A stretch of 64,000 nucleotides of DNA from Chitinophagaceae bacterium (lineage in GTDB: Bacteria; Bacteroidota; Bacteroidia; Chitinophagales; Chitinophagaceae). The position numbers and the translations under genes were made by a program. Below, piece by piece: positions 8,255-17,713 of this stretch (the first letter of the stretch is position 1; each line of letters opens with the position of its first letter). The DNA lies in NCBI GenBank assembly GCA_016721725.1, contig JADKHN010000001.1:372001-436000 (forward strand). The letters run 5' to 3'. The notes below the pieces were generated by a model. The model was not told the DNA's origin, made no database searches, and saw nothing but the letters and a program-made list of their open reading frames with translations.

Positions 8255-10744
8255 TTGACTTTGACGTTCATCCGGCCCATAGCGATATTCCTACTGCTTT
8301 TATCCCTTTCCTCCTTTTGCGGCGCCCAAAGCATCAGCATATCAGGTATCATACAGGATGCGCATACCAAGGAGCCCGTGCAGTACGCTTCCGTATATTT
8401 TCAGAAGTCGGGTTTTGGAAAGACATCCGATACCAGCGGAGCCTTTTCCTTTCACCTCAACAACCTGGTGAATGATACCCTGGTGGTCAGTTATATCGGT
8501 TACGACCTGTACAAAATACCGGTATCCGCCTCAAACGACAATAAACCGATATCCATCCAGCTGGAACGCGGCGGATTGCATAATGTAGTGGTGGTCAAGA
8601 CCAAATTCAACAAAGGATTGTACCTCTGGAAAAAGATCATGAGCCGCAAGAAACAGTACAACCGGTACAACCTGGCCAACTTCGGATATGAGGCCCATAA
8701 CAAGCTGGAGATCGACCTGAAGAATTTTCAGTCGAACAAACTGCTGAAAGGGATCATATTGAAACCGTTCGGCTTCATACTCAATAATGTGGACAGCAGT
8801 TCGGAGAAAGAACCCTTCCTTCCCGCCTACCTGATCGAGAACATCAGTGATTATGCGTTCCAAAAGAACCCGGAGAAACGTATGGAGAACCTGAAGGCCA
8901 GCAAGATCCCGAGTTATGAGAACGAGAACTTCAGCAAACTGACCGGTGTCATGGACCAGAACGTGAACATCTACAATAATTTCGTGAATGTGATGGATAG
9001 GGATTTCATCAGTCCGTTCAACGATAACGGCGATGCCTACTATACGTTTACAGTTCCGGATACCATGATCGTGAACGGGAAAAAACTGTTTCACTTCGTA
9101 TTCAATCCCAAACGTCCCGGCCAGAATACCTTCAACGGCGACGCCTGGGTCACGGAAAAGACCTTTATGATCCAGAAGATATCGATGTACCTGGGCAAGG
9201 AGGCGAACATCAACTTCATCGACAGGGTGAGTATCTTCCAGGAATTCATTCCCATCAACGATTCGGTCATCTTCCTCAGCCGGGACAAGTTCTTCGCCGA
9301 TTTCAGGGTAATGGGAAAGAAAACGCTTACCCTGATAGGCCGTAAAACCACGTCGTACAAGAACATCGTCATCAACAGCGATTCACTTACCGCCCTGTTT
9401 GCAAAACAGAATACGCAGGAAATGGTCAAAGCGGAAAAGGATATTTTTCAGAAGACCGATTCTGCCTGGAAACAGATGCGGCATGATACGCTCAGTACCA
9501 ATGAAAAGGCCATCTATGCCACGGTTGATAAACTGATGGCCCTTCCCAAATTCCAGCGCTTGCAGAGAACATTGCGTTTTTTAGGTACCGGCTATAAGGA
9601 CATCGGCAATTTCGAGATCGGCCCCTGGTTCAACTGGATCAGCGCCGATTCGCTGCAAGGCACCCGTTTCCGGTTCGACCTGGGGACCAATACCGGTTTT
9701 AATAAGAATATTTACCTCCATGGTTACCTGGCATACGGGCTACGAGACAGGAAATTCAAAGGACAGGCGGAGGTCTTCTGGATCCTGAAAAGGGATCCCA
9801 ACCGCATCCGTTTACATGCGTCTTACACGGATGACATCGATTACGGCATCAGCCAGATCGGCGAAGTGAGCCAGGATAATATCTTTTCACTGGCCATCCG
9901 GAAACCCAACAATTACCGGAAATTCATCCAGGTAAAGGATATGCGCTTCGAGGTATTCAATGAATGGGGAAAAGGATTCTCCACCGAATGGTTCTTCGCT
10001 CACCGACAGTTCGACCCATTACGTAACCTGCCGGACAAAAGTAATTTCCCGGTTAACACCGGTTCTTCGCTCACCAATTTCGAGATCGCACTGAAACTGC
10101 GATGGGCCTACCTGGAGAAATTCTTTGAAACGGATTATTTCAGGACTTCCCTGGGCACCAAATACCCGATCGTTGAACTGACCCTTTCCAAGGGCATTCC
10201 GGGCGTGATGAAAAGCGCCTATGACTATACCAAGCTGAACCTGCTGGTGAAGGACTTTGCGAAAATTTCACCTTATGGCACGCTCCGGTACAGGGTCTAT
10301 GCCGGTAAGATCTTTGGAACGATACCCTATCCTTTTTTGGAGAACCACCCCGGAAACGACCTATATTATTACAACACCAACAGCTTTAGCCTGATGAACC
10401 GGTTTGAATACATCAGTGACCAATATGCCGGGGTGAACCTGGAGCATAATATCGGGTCTGGGCTCTTCCGGTTCATCCCCCTTACCCGTAAACTGAAATG
10501 GCGCCAGTTCTGGACCGTGAAAACCGTCATCGGCTCGCTCAGTTCCGGCAATACCGCCCTGAATAACGCAGCCGGGAATTTCAAGACCCTCAACGGGAAA
10601 CCCTATATGGAACTGGGAACCGGTATAGACAATATCTTCCGCATACTCAGGGTCGATTTTGTTTGGAGGGTTCTTCCTACCCCATTGCCTTCGAACCGTT
10701 CTTCCCGCTTCGGCATTTTCGGCAGTTTTCAGTTCCAATTCTGA
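8255..10744 (+). CDS. DUF5686/carboxypeptidase-regulatory-like outer-membrane protein
   Basis: 829 residues. A signal peptide (FLLLLSLSSFCGAQS) is followed at about residues 25-115 by a CarboxypepD_reg-like beta sandwich (SGIIQDAHTKEPVQYASVYF, LVVSYIGYD), the plug-side domain common in Bacteroidota outer-membrane proteins. The remainder matches the DUF5686 type: a middle domain starting LYLWKKIMSRKKQYN and a C-terminal region of alternating aromatic strands ending RSSRFGIFGSFQFQF, which looks like an outer-membrane barrel with a terminal Phe. The biochemical role is not established. It sits between lpxD and lpxC-fabZ, which hints at an outer-membrane biogenesis job, but it has its own promoter box. 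Confidence 0.85.
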   Translation: MTLTFIRPIAIFLLLLSLSSFCGAQSISISGIIQDAHTKEPVQYASVYFQKSGFGKTSDTSGAFSFHLNNLVNDTLVVSYIGYDLYKIPVSASNDNKPISIQLERGGLHNVVVVKTKFNKGLYLWKKIMSRKKQYNRYNLANFGYEAHNKLEIDLKNFQSNKLLKGIILKPFGFILNNVDSSSEKEPFLPAYLIENISDYAFQKNPEKRMENLKASKIPSYENENFSKLTGVMDQNVNIYNNFVNVMDRDFISPFNDNGDAYYTFTVPDTMIVNGKKLFHFVFNPKRPGQNTFNGDAWVTEKTFMIQKISMYLGKEANINFIDRVSIFQEFIPINDSVIFLSRDKFFADFRVMGKKTLTLIGRKTTSYKNIVINSDSLTALFAKQNTQEMVKAEKDIFQKTDSAWKQMRHDTLSTNEKAIYATVDKLMALPKFQRLQRTLRFLGTGYKDIGNFEIGPWFNWISADSLQGTRFRFDLGTNTGFNKNIYLHGYLAYGLRDRKFKGQAEVFWILKRDPNRIRLHASYTDDIDYGISQIGEVSQDNIFSLAIRKPNNYRKFIQVKDMRFEVFNEWGKGFSTEWFFAHRQFDPLRNLPDKSNFPVNTGSSLTNFEIALKLRWAYLEKFFETDYFRTSLGTKYPIVELTLSKGIPGVMKSAYDYTKLNLLVKDFAKISPYGTLRYRVYAGKIFGTIPYPFLENHPGNDLYYYNTNSFSLMNRFEYISDQYAGVNLEHNIGSGLFRFIPLTRKLKWRQFWTVKTVIGSLSSGNTALNNAAGNFKTLNGKPYMELGTGIDNIFRILRVDFVWRVLPTPLPSNRSSRFGIFGSFQFQF

Positions 10745-10801
10745 TGAAAAAGCCGTTTTTTCTGAATTGGCCATTTAATGCCACAGGCCGTATATTTTAA
10801 A

Positions 10802-10809
10802 TATCTTTG
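10802..10809 (+). promoter_or_regulatory. -7 promoter box of lpxC-fabZ
   Basis: TATCTTTG matches TAnnTTTG, 22 bases before the ATG at 10832. It also argues for the inner start: the upstream in-frame codons would lie before or across the promoter box. Confidence 0.6.
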
Positions 10810-10831
10810 CCAACAAAATTTGATTCAACGT

Positions 10832-12238
10832 ATGGATAAAAATTTTAATCCAGATAAACAACATACTATTGGCAAGTCGGTTGAAATTTCCGGAACGGGT
10901 TTACATACAGGGATCAATGTGGAAATGATCTTGAATCCGGCCAATCCCGGGTTCGGGTTCCAGTTTCAGCGGACCGACCTGGAGGGCATGCCCGTGATCA
11001 AAGCGGATTGCGACCTGGTCACGGATACTTCCCGTGGCACTACCCTTGAACAGGGCCCTATTAAAGTTAGCACGGTTGAACATATACTGGCGGCCCTGGT
11101 GGGCATGGGAGTGGACAATTGCCTCATCGAACTGAATGGACCCGAGATCCCGATCATTGACGGCAGCAGCGAACCTTTTGTCAAGATCATAGAACAGGCA
11201 GAGGTGATCGAACAGGACGCCGCCAAGATCTGGTACACCATCGATACCAACATCACCCTGTATGATGAAGTGAAAAGGGTGGAAATGACGGCCCTCCCCG
11301 CAACCAATTACCAGATCACCACACTGATCGATTTTAACAGCCCGGTCCTGGGTACCCAACATGCGAGCCTGAAATCGATCAAGGAATTCAGGCACGAGAT
11401 CGCCCCCTGCCGTACCTTTTGTTTCTTGCACGAACTGGAAATGCTGCTCGACAACAACCTCGTGAAGGGCGGCGATATCAATAATGCCATCGTGGTAGTG
11501 GACAAGACCGTGACCGATGAGGAAATGACCCGCCTGGCCAAGGCCTTCGGCCGGGATAAAGTGGAAGTGAAAAGCGAAGGGTACCTGAACAACCTGGAAT
11601 TAAGATTCCCCAATGAACCGGCCCGTCATAAACTGCTTGATGTGGTGGGAGACCTCGCCCTGATCGGCTATCCCATCAAATCGCATATCATCGCTAACCG
11701 GCCGGGGCACAGCAGCAATGTCGAGTTCGCGAAAAAGATCAAACAGTATATCAAGAAGAACAAGCATACCCGGGATGTCCCGGTCTATAATCCCAACCAG
11801 CAGCCGGTATTCACCCAGCAGCAGATCGAGAAAACCCTGCCGCACCGTTACCCCTTCCTGCTGGTGGACAAAGTGATCGAACTCACCGACACCAGCATTG
11901 TCGGCATAAAAAATGTGACCTTCAACGAATATTTCTTCCAGGGCCATTTTCCCGGCAACCCCGTGATGCCCGGTGTTTTACAGATAGAGGCACTGGCACA
12001 GACCGGCGGCATCCTGTGTATCAATGCCATGCCGGCTGGGAACTACGACACTTATTTTTTGAAGATCGATCATTGCAAGTTCAAGCAGAAGGTCGTACCC
12101 GGTGATACCATGATACTGAAAATGGAGATGATCGATCCGATCAGGCGGGGCATCGCCGTTATGCACGGCAGTGTGTATGTGGGCAATAAGCTATGTACCG
12201 AAGCGACCCTGACCGCTCAGCTGGTAAAAAGAACTTAA
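10832..12238 (+). CDS. lpxC/fabZ: bifunctional UDP-3-O-acyl-N-acetylglucosamine deacetylase / 3-hydroxyacyl-ACP dehydratase (LpxC-FabZ fusion)
   Basis: 468 residues from the ATG at 10832 (MDKNFNPDKQHTIG). Residues 1-310 are LpxC, the zinc deacetylase that commits the cell to lipid A: zinc ligand His84 in TVEHILAAL, NGPEIPIIDGSSEPF, and the second metal/active site around RPGHSSNVEF. From about residue 335 the FabZ hot-dog domain follows: HRYPFLLVDKV and the catalytic helix GHFPGNPVMPGVLQIEALAQ. FabZ dehydrates 3-hydroxyacyl-ACP for fatty acid elongation, so the fusion joins the two pathways that compete for hydroxyacyl-ACP. The fusion is typical of Bacteroidota. lpxA lies 127 bases downstream. 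Confidence 0.96.
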   Translation: MDKNFNPDKQHTIGKSVEISGTGLHTGINVEMILNPANPGFGFQFQRTDLEGMPVIKADCDLVTDTSRGTTLEQGPIKVSTVEHILAALVGMGVDNCLIELNGPEIPIIDGSSEPFVKIIEQAEVIEQDAAKIWYTIDTNITLYDEVKRVEMTALPATNYQITTLIDFNSPVLGTQHASLKSIKEFRHEIAPCRTFCFLHELEMLLDNNLVKGGDINNAIVVVDKTVTDEEMTRLAKAFGRDKVEVKSEGYLNNLELRFPNEPARHKLLDVVGDLALIGYPIKSHIIANRPGHSSNVEFAKKIKQYIKKNKHTRDVPVYNPNQQPVFTQQQIEKTLPHRYPFLLVDKVIELTDTSIVGIKNVTFNEYFFQGHFPGNPVMPGVLQIEALAQTGGILCINAMPAGNYDTYFLKIDHCKFKQKVVPGDTMILKMEMIDPIRRGIAVMHGSVYVGNKLCTEATLTAQLVKRT

Positions 12239-12365
12239 ACCCCTTTCAGGCCGCTGGTTTGCGAATAATCAATTAACTTGTTTTAAAAACAAGCCTATAA
12301 AATAACAAAATGGCGGGAAAAAGCTATTTCGCTGACCGGCCCTCATACTGACCGGCATTTTAATT

Positions 12366-13163
12366 ATGATACATCCACATACCTACATCCACCCCAACGC
12401 CAAATTGGCCACCAACGTTAAAGTGGATCCGTTTAGCGTGATCCACCAAAACGTAGAGATCGGTGAAGGCACCTGGATCGGAAGCAATGTGACCATCATG
12501 GAAGGCGCCCGCATCGGAAAGAACTGCCGGATCTTTCCCGGAGCCGTTGTAGCCGCCATCCCGCAGGACCTTAAATACGAAGGCGAAGTGACCACCGTTG
12601 AGATCGGTGACAATACCACGATCCGCGAGTTTGTGACCGTTAACCGCGGCAGCAAGGACCGATGGACCACCAAGGTGGGCAACAACTGCCTGATCATGGC
12701 TTACAGCCATATCGCTCACGATTGTATCATCGGGAACAACTGTATCCTGAGTAACAATACCCAGGTTGCCGGGCATGTGATCCTGGGCGACTATGCCATC
12801 ATCGGCGGTATGTGCGCTGTGCACCAGTTCGTGCAGATCGGACAGCATACCTTCATCAGCGGAGGTTCGCTGGTGGGGAAGGATGTTCCCCCGTATATCA
12901 AGGCGGGCCGGACGCCGCTGAGTTATGCCGGGGTGAATTCCGTTGGACTGAAACGCCGGGGTTTCTCACTCGACCGCATCAATAAGATCCTGGATATCTA
13001 CCGCATCATTTACAATAAAGGCATGAACACTTCCCAGGCCCTGAATTATATTGAAGAAGAGTTACCGGCCACCGATGAAAGGGACGAGATCGTGACCTTT
13101 ATCCGGGACAGCGGCCGAGGGATCATCAAAAGATATACCAAGGGAAGTATGGATGATGAATGA
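12366..13163 (+). CDS. lpxA: acyl-ACP--UDP-N-acetylglucosamine O-acyltransferase LpxA
   Basis: First step of lipid A synthesis, a cytoplasmic trimer. 265 residues, the expected length. Left-handed beta-helix repeats run from about residue 3 to 190 (IHPHTYIHPNA, VDPFSVIHQNVEIGEGTWIG), the insertion loop AAIPQDLKYEG follows a family pattern, and the catalytic His lies in AYSHIAHDCIIG. The C-terminal helical domain starts near GVNSVGLKRRGFS. The 127-base leader contains a CTTGTTT/AAACAAG hairpin and two copies of CTGACCGGC. It follows lpxC-fabZ and precedes an ABC ATPase on the same strand. Confidence 0.96.
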   Translation: MIHPHTYIHPNAKLATNVKVDPFSVIHQNVEIGEGTWIGSNVTIMEGARIGKNCRIFPGAVVAAIPQDLKYEGEVTTVEIGDNTTIREFVTVNRGSKDRWTTKVGNNCLIMAYSHIAHDCIIGNNCILSNNTQVAGHVILGDYAIIGGMCAVHQFVQIGQHTFISGGSLVGKDVPPYIKAGRTPLSYAGVNSVGLKRRGFSLDRINKILDIYRIIYNKGMNTSQALNYIEEELPATDERDEIVTFIRDSGRGIIKRYTKGSMDDE

Positions 13164-13229
13164 CCCTGGCCCGATAACCACCGTAAGGAACAATTACATC
13201 CCATCACCACTGTTTAGCGGTTTTTCTCC

Positions 13230-13841
13230 ATGCAGATCAGTTTAATCAATACAGGCAAACGATATAACCGGGAGTGGATATTCCGTCATTGCAGCCTGAC
13301 ATTCCATTCAGGAAAGAAATATGCGATAACCGGCCCCAACGGATCCGGAAAATCAACCTTATTGCAGGTGATCGCCGGCGCCGTCCAGCATAATGAGGGG
13401 TCTGTTGAATATAAGAGCCGGGAGGGAAAGGAACTGGATGCCTACCGGCATATCTCCATCGCCGCCCCCTACCTGGAACTGATCGAAGAGATGACCGCGA
13501 AAGAGACCCTTGAATTCCACGCCGGTTTCAAAAAGCTGGTCATGCCCGTGGCAGACATACTGCAAGCGGTTGGCCTGGAAAAAGCCACGAATAAGCAACT
13601 CCGTTATTTCAGCAGCGGAATGAGGCAACGCCTTAAACTGGCACAGGCCTTTTACAGCGATACCGGCATCTTGCTGCTGGACGAGCCTACGACGAACCTC
13701 GATGCCGAAGGCATACAACTCTACCTCAACCTCATCCATTCACAGACAGCAGGCAAAATAGTGGTGGTGAGCAGCAACGACCGGCAGGAATACGGCTTCT
13801 GCGACGAAACGATCTCCATCAGTGAATATAAATCGGACTAG
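13230..13841 (+). CDS. ABC transporter ATP-binding subunit
   Basis: 203 residues, a single nucleotide-binding domain with no membrane segment. Walker A is GPNGSGKST near residue 38, the signature motif is FSSGMRQRLKL, Walker B is ILLLDEPTTNLD, and the switch His is replaced in VVVSSNDRQEYGFCD. It starts MQISLINTGKRYNREWIFRH. The position after lpxA on the same strand is one I associate with Bacteroidota lipid A clusters, but no permease gene is adjacent, so the substrate is unknown. Its 3' end overlaps the 3' end of the converging alanine dehydrogenase gene by 4 bases. Confidence 0.85.
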   Translation: MQISLINTGKRYNREWIFRHCSLTFHSGKKYAITGPNGSGKSTLLQVIAGAVQHNEGSVEYKSREGKELDAYRHISIAAPYLELIEEMTAKETLEFHAGFKKLVMPVADILQAVGLEKATNKQLRYFSSGMRQRLKLAQAFYSDTGILLLDEPTTNLDAEGIQLYLNLIHSQTAGKIVVVSSNDRQEYGFCDETISISEYKSD

Positions 13842-15052
13842 CGCTTGCTGGCGATCAGCAGGTTGAGGTCGGTGTACTTCAGGTCGAACCTTTCACTTAA
13901 ATAAAAATTGGTCAGACTGCCCTTAAAAAGATAGATCCCGCTCCGGATATTGATCTTATACCAGATCACATTATCGATTCCCCCGTCTTCGGCGGTTTCG
14001 AGCAGCAGGGGCATCAACACATTGCTGATGGCCTGTGAAGCGGTACGGGCAAAGCCGCTGGGAATATTAGGGACGCAGTAATGGATCACATCGTACTTGG
14101 TGAAGACGGGTTTCTCATGCGAGGTCACTTCACTGGATTCGAAACAACCTCCCCGGTCGATACTCACATCCACGATCACGGATCCGGGCCGCATATTGCT
14201 CACCATCTCTTCGCTCACCACGATAGGGGTACGCCCTCCGGCACTGCTGAGAGCGCCAACCGCAACGTCACAGGTCTTCAGTTGCTTGGACAATATCTTG
14301 GGTTCGATGACCGAGGTCCATAAACGGCCGCCGATATTATTCTGCAGCCGCTTCAACCGGTAAATGCTGTTGTCGAAGATCTTCACACTCGCGCCCATGG
14401 CCAGGGCCGTCCGGGCGGCGTATTCACCCACGATACCGGCCCCGATGATGATCACCTTGGTGGGCGGAATACCACTGATGCCTCCAACCAGCACCCCTTT
14501 ACCATTGTTGGCATTGCTGAGGTACTGTCCGGCGATCAACATCACGGCGCTGCCGGCGATCTCGCTCATGCTGCGGACAATGGGATTATGCCCGGTATCG
14601 TCTTTCAGGTTCTCGAAGCTGAGCGCCGTGATCCGTTTATCCATCATCTTCTGCAGGATCTCCCTTTTCATCACCGCCAGGTGGATGGGTGAAATGATAT
14701 ACTGGTTGGGTTTGAGCAATTCACATTCTTCGTCACTGACCGGCGCACTCTTGACCAGGATATCGCATTCGAAGACCGCCTTCTTATCATAGGCGATCCT
14801 GGCACCGGCATCACTGTAATCCTTATCGGTATAACTGGCTCCGATACCCGCCTTGGTTTCAACGAGTACCTGATGGCCATTGGCCACCATCACGCCAACC
14901 GCTTCCGGTGTCAAAGCCACGCGGTTCTCATTAAAAGAATTCTCTTTGGGAATGCCGATCAGCAGTTCAGCGCCCTTTGGCCTGATATCCAGGGTTTCTT
15001 CCATCGTTTCATAACTGAATGAAGGCGATACGAAAGGTTTTGATGTTGCCAT
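13838..15052 (-). CDS. ald: alanine dehydrogenase
   Basis: NAD-dependent reversible conversion of alanine to pyruvate and ammonia. 404 residues from the ATG at 15052 (MATSKPFVSPSFSYETMEE); an in-frame ATG at 15097 would add 15 residues, and I prefer the inner start because homologues begin near there. The catalytic region has GIPKENSFNENRVALTPEAV, followed by the lyase-type SPIHLAVMKREILQKM stretch, and the Rossmann NAD site VIIIGAGIVGEYAART. The Bacteroidota-type C-terminus (YLSERFDLKYTDLNLLIASKR) is complete. tsaE lies immediately upstream, so both genes are probably on one transcript starting at the tsaE promoter. Confidence 0.9.
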   Translation of the reverse strand: MATSKPFVSPSFSYETMEETLDIRPKGAELLIGIPKENSFNENRVALTPEAVGVMVANGHQVLVETKAGIGASYTDKDYSDAGARIAYDKKAVFECDILVKSAPVSDEECELLKPNQYIISPIHLAVMKREILQKMMDKRITALSFENLKDDTGHNPIVRSMSEIAGSAVMLIAGQYLSNANNGKGVLVGGISGIPPTKVIIIGAGIVGEYAARTALAMGASVKIFDNSIYRLKRLQNNIGGRLWTSVIEPKILSKQLKTCDVAVGALSSAGGRTPIVVSEEMVSNMRPGSVIVDVSIDRGGCFESSEVTSHEKPVFTKYDVIHYCVPNIPSGFARTASQAISNVLMPLLLETAEDGGIDNVIWYKINIRSGIYLFKGSLTNFYLSERFDLKYTDLNLLIASKR

Positions 15053-15098
15053 AAAATGAGCCGTTGAAAAGGATGTTTGCCGGATGGCGGATGACAAA

Positions 15099-15512
15099 TT
15101 ACAAATTAATTTGCAGCTTTCGGGTATTTACACCCATCGGGACCAGGTTTACCTGTAAAGCATCTTCGGGAAAAATACCAGGCGCTTTTTCGGGCCATTC
15201 CACCAGGCAGATATGGCCTGAATAAAGACAATCCTCCACCCCCGCGTTGATGGCTTCGTTCTCATCCCGGATGCGGTACAGATCCAGGTGAAAAACAGGG
15301 GTGCCGTCGGTCATCTGGTATTGATTGATAATGGAAAAAGTGGGACTGGAGACCACATCCTTCACCCCCATGGCCTGGCAGAGCGCATGGATAAAGGTCG
15401 TTTTTCCCGCCCCCATGGAACCATGAAAAGCAAAGACCCTTTTTCCTTTGGTTACAGACAGGAATTGCCTGGCCGCCTGGTCGATCTCTTCCAACGGGAA
15501 AATTATATCCAT
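15099..15512 (-). CDS. tsaE: tRNA threonylcarbamoyladenosine biosynthesis ATPase TsaE
   Basis: 137 residues. The P-loop is GSMGAGKTTFIHALC near residue 32, followed by SSPTFSIINQYQ and the conserved FHLDLYRI and CLVEWPEKAP motifs. TsaE works with TsaB and TsaD to install t6A37 on ANN-decoding tRNAs. The start is the ATG at 15512, four bases after a perfect -7 box, implying a leaderless or almost leaderless mRNA. The alanine dehydrogenase gene follows closely. TsaB and TsaD are not in the window, but TcdA, which acts on t6A, is at 45.3 kb. Confidence 0.93.
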   Translation of the reverse strand: MDIIFPLEEIDQAARQFLSVTKGKRVFAFHGSMGAGKTTFIHALCQAMGVKDVVSSPTFSIINQYQMTDGTPVFHLDLYRIRDENEAINAGVEDCLYSGHICLVEWPEKAPGIFPEDALQVNLVPMGVNTRKLQINL

Positions 15513-15516
15513 GTTG

Positions 15517-15524
15517 CAAAGATA
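15517..15524 (-). promoter_or_regulatory. -7 promoter box of tsaE
   Basis: TATCTTTG on the minus strand matches TAnnTTTG and ends four bases before the ATG at 15512. Confidence 0.6.
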
Positions 15525-15562
15525 TTTTCCTTCATTAGTAATTGACTAAGAAAGGCAAAGAA

Positions 15563-15570
15563 TAATTTTG
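15563..15570 (+). promoter_or_regulatory. -7 promoter box of the copper ATPase
   Basis: TAATTTTG matches TAnnTTTG and ends three bases before the ATG at 15574. Together with the tsaE box it forms a divergent promoter of about 60 bases. Confidence 0.6.
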
Positions 15571-15573
15571 GGT

Positions 15574-17691
15574 ATGGAAAAAGTGGAATGGAAGGTGGAA
15601 GGCATGGATTGCACCAACTGTGCATTGACCATCACCAAATACCTTCAGAAGACCGGGCAGAAAGAAGTGAAAGTGAACTTCATCGGGGGTGAAGTGAGTT
15701 TTGACCATTCCGGCGACCAAACAACCGATGAACTCAAGAAAGGCATCTCTGATCTGGGTTACCAGGTGATGAACGACAAACTACAAAGGACCAACCCTAA
15801 ACCCAAGACCCTATTCACCAACCACCTGCAACGTTTCCTGTTCTGCCTGCCTTTCACCCTTGTGCTCATGCTGCACATGCTTCCGTGGCATATTCATTTT
15901 TTAATGAACCCCTGGACACAATTGGCCATCTGCCTGCCGGTGTTTATTATTGGCATGGGTTATTTTGGCATAAGCGCTTATCGCAGTTTGCGCCGGGGTG
16001 TTCCAAACATGAATGTATTGATCACGGTGGGTTCACTGGCCGCATTCATCTACAGCCTGATCGGCGCCATCGGTGGCATGGGAATGAACTACCTGTTCTT
16101 TGAAACCACCGCCACCATCATCACCCTGGTCTTCCTGGGCGAATGGGTGGAGCACAAGGCGGTCCAGTCTACCCAAAAAGCCCTCAACCAGCTCGCCAGG
16201 CAGCAAAAGGTGATGGCGAACATGATCGCATTTGATGACGAACACAAAGAACAGATCTTCCCGGTCGAGAACGATCAATTACGTGTAGGCGACCTGGTAT
16301 TGATCAGGAGCGGAGAGCAGGTGCCGACCGATTGCAAGATCCTTTGGGGAGAAGCGCATGTCAGCGAGGCCCTGATGACCGGCGAAAGTCGACCGTTGAA
16401 AAAAGTAAAAAAGGACCCGCTCATTGGCGGAAGCCTGCTGACCGACGGTACGGTAAAAGCACAGGTCACCGCGGTGGGCAAGGACACGGTATTAAGCAAT
16501 ATTTTAAACCTGGTGAAACAGGCCCAGGGAGAAAAACCGCCTGTCCAGCAACTCGCCGACCGGATCAGCGCCATTTTTGTACCGGTGGTACTCGGACTTG
16601 CCCTGATCGCCTTCCTGTTGAATTATTTTGTTTTTGACCAGGGGGCAACCCATGCCCTGATGCGCAGCATCGCCGTACTGGTGATCAGTTGTCCCTGTGC
16701 CATGGGACTGGCCACTCCAGCAGCCATTGCGGTAGGTCTGGGAAGGGCCGCTAAGAAAGGCATCTTGTTCCGCAATGCGAAGAGCCTGGAATCTTTTCGC
16801 AATATCCGCACCGTTGTTTTTGATAAGACTGGCACCCTTACAAAGGGAACTCCCGTCATCACCGCTTTCAAATCTTTTGAACTATCAGAAGAACGATTCA
16901 GGCAGGTGGTTTATTCCCTGGAAAAATACAGCAACCACCCCATCGCCAAAACCATTCTGCAGGAATGGAAGACAAACACCGTCCTTCCCTGGAAGAAGAT
17001 CGAAGAGATCAAAGGGCTTTGTATCAAAGCCGAAGACAAGGATGGTAATATTTACCAGCTTGGATCTTACAAGATCGCCGATTCAGCAACATCAGACCGA
17101 TCCCATTCGGCCTATCTCCTGCTGAATGACAAACTCATCGGGTGGATCGATCTGGATGATGAGGTACGGGAAGAAGCAAAGGCCGTGATCAGCTACCTGC
17201 AATCGAACCAGATTGATACGATACTATTGAGCGGGGACAGCCTGGAGCGGTGTAATAAGGTGGCGGGGATACTCGGCATCAACAAGGTCTATGCCGAAAG
17301 ATCACCGGCCGATAAACTCGAGATCATCGAATCCATCAACCGCGAATCTCCCGTGGCCATGGTAGGAGACGGCATCAATGACGCTCCGGCACTGGCCAAG
17401 GCCACGATCGGGATTTCAATGAGTGATGCCTCACAGTTGGCCATGCAAACCGCCCAGGTGGTCCTGATGAACAAAGGGATCGGGCACCTGCCTCTGGCCC
17501 TGGGGCTCGGCAAACACAGTTATATCACGATCAAAGAAAACCTCTTTTGGGCGTTCATCTATAATATCGTGGCCATCCCCGTTGCCGCGATCGGCTTGTT
17601 GAATCCGGGTATCGCCGCACTGGCCATGGGTTTCAGTGATGTGGTACTGGCCATCAATTCGATCCGTCTCAATTACAAGAAAGTGATTTAA
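15574..17691 (+). CDS. heavy-metal (copper-type) P1B ATPase
   Basis: 705 residues from the ATG at 15574. One N-terminal HMA metal-binding domain has the GMDCTNC motif (Cys13, Cys16). Eight hydrophobic helices flank an actuator domain with LMTGES, the ion-site motif CPC at residues 373-375, the phosphorylation site DKTGT (Asp417), the nucleotide-domain HP motif SNHPIAK, and hinge GDGINDAPALA. CPC is the mark of the Cu(I)-exporting class. No copper chaperone or CsoR gene is adjacent. In-frame TTG at 15568 would add two residues; the ATG is preferred. recQ starts 22 bases after its stop. Confidence 0.93.
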   Translation: MEKVEWKVEGMDCTNCALTITKYLQKTGQKEVKVNFIGGEVSFDHSGDQTTDELKKGISDLGYQVMNDKLQRTNPKPKTLFTNHLQRFLFCLPFTLVLMLHMLPWHIHFLMNPWTQLAICLPVFIIGMGYFGISAYRSLRRGVPNMNVLITVGSLAAFIYSLIGAIGGMGMNYLFFETTATIITLVFLGEWVEHKAVQSTQKALNQLARQQKVMANMIAFDDEHKEQIFPVENDQLRVGDLVLIRSGEQVPTDCKILWGEAHVSEALMTGESRPLKKVKKDPLIGGSLLTDGTVKAQVTAVGKDTVLSNILNLVKQAQGEKPPVQQLADRISAIFVPVVLGLALIAFLLNYFVFDQGATHALMRSIAVLVISCPCAMGLATPAAIAVGLGRAAKKGILFRNAKSLESFRNIRTVVFDKTGTLTKGTPVITAFKSFELSEERFRQVVYSLEKYSNHPIAKTILQEWKTNTVLPWKKIEEIKGLCIKAEDKDGNIYQLGSYKIADSATSDRSHSAYLLLNDKLIGWIDLDDEVREEAKAVISYLQSNQIDTILLSGDSLERCNKVAGILGINKVYAERSPADKLEIIESINRESPVAMVGDGINDAPALAKATIGISMSDASQLAMQTAQVVLMNKGIGHLPLALGLGKHSYITIKENLFWAFIYNIVAIPVAAIGLLNPGIAALAMGFSDVVLAINSIRLNYKKVI

Positions 17692-17713
17692 TTTCAGGCT
17701 GAAAATCTTTCCC

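Noticed and set aside
12279..12355. CTTGTTT/AAACAAG hairpin and two CTGACCGGC copies before lpxA
   Set aside because: Too short and without T-run or known match; left as a possible leader structure only.
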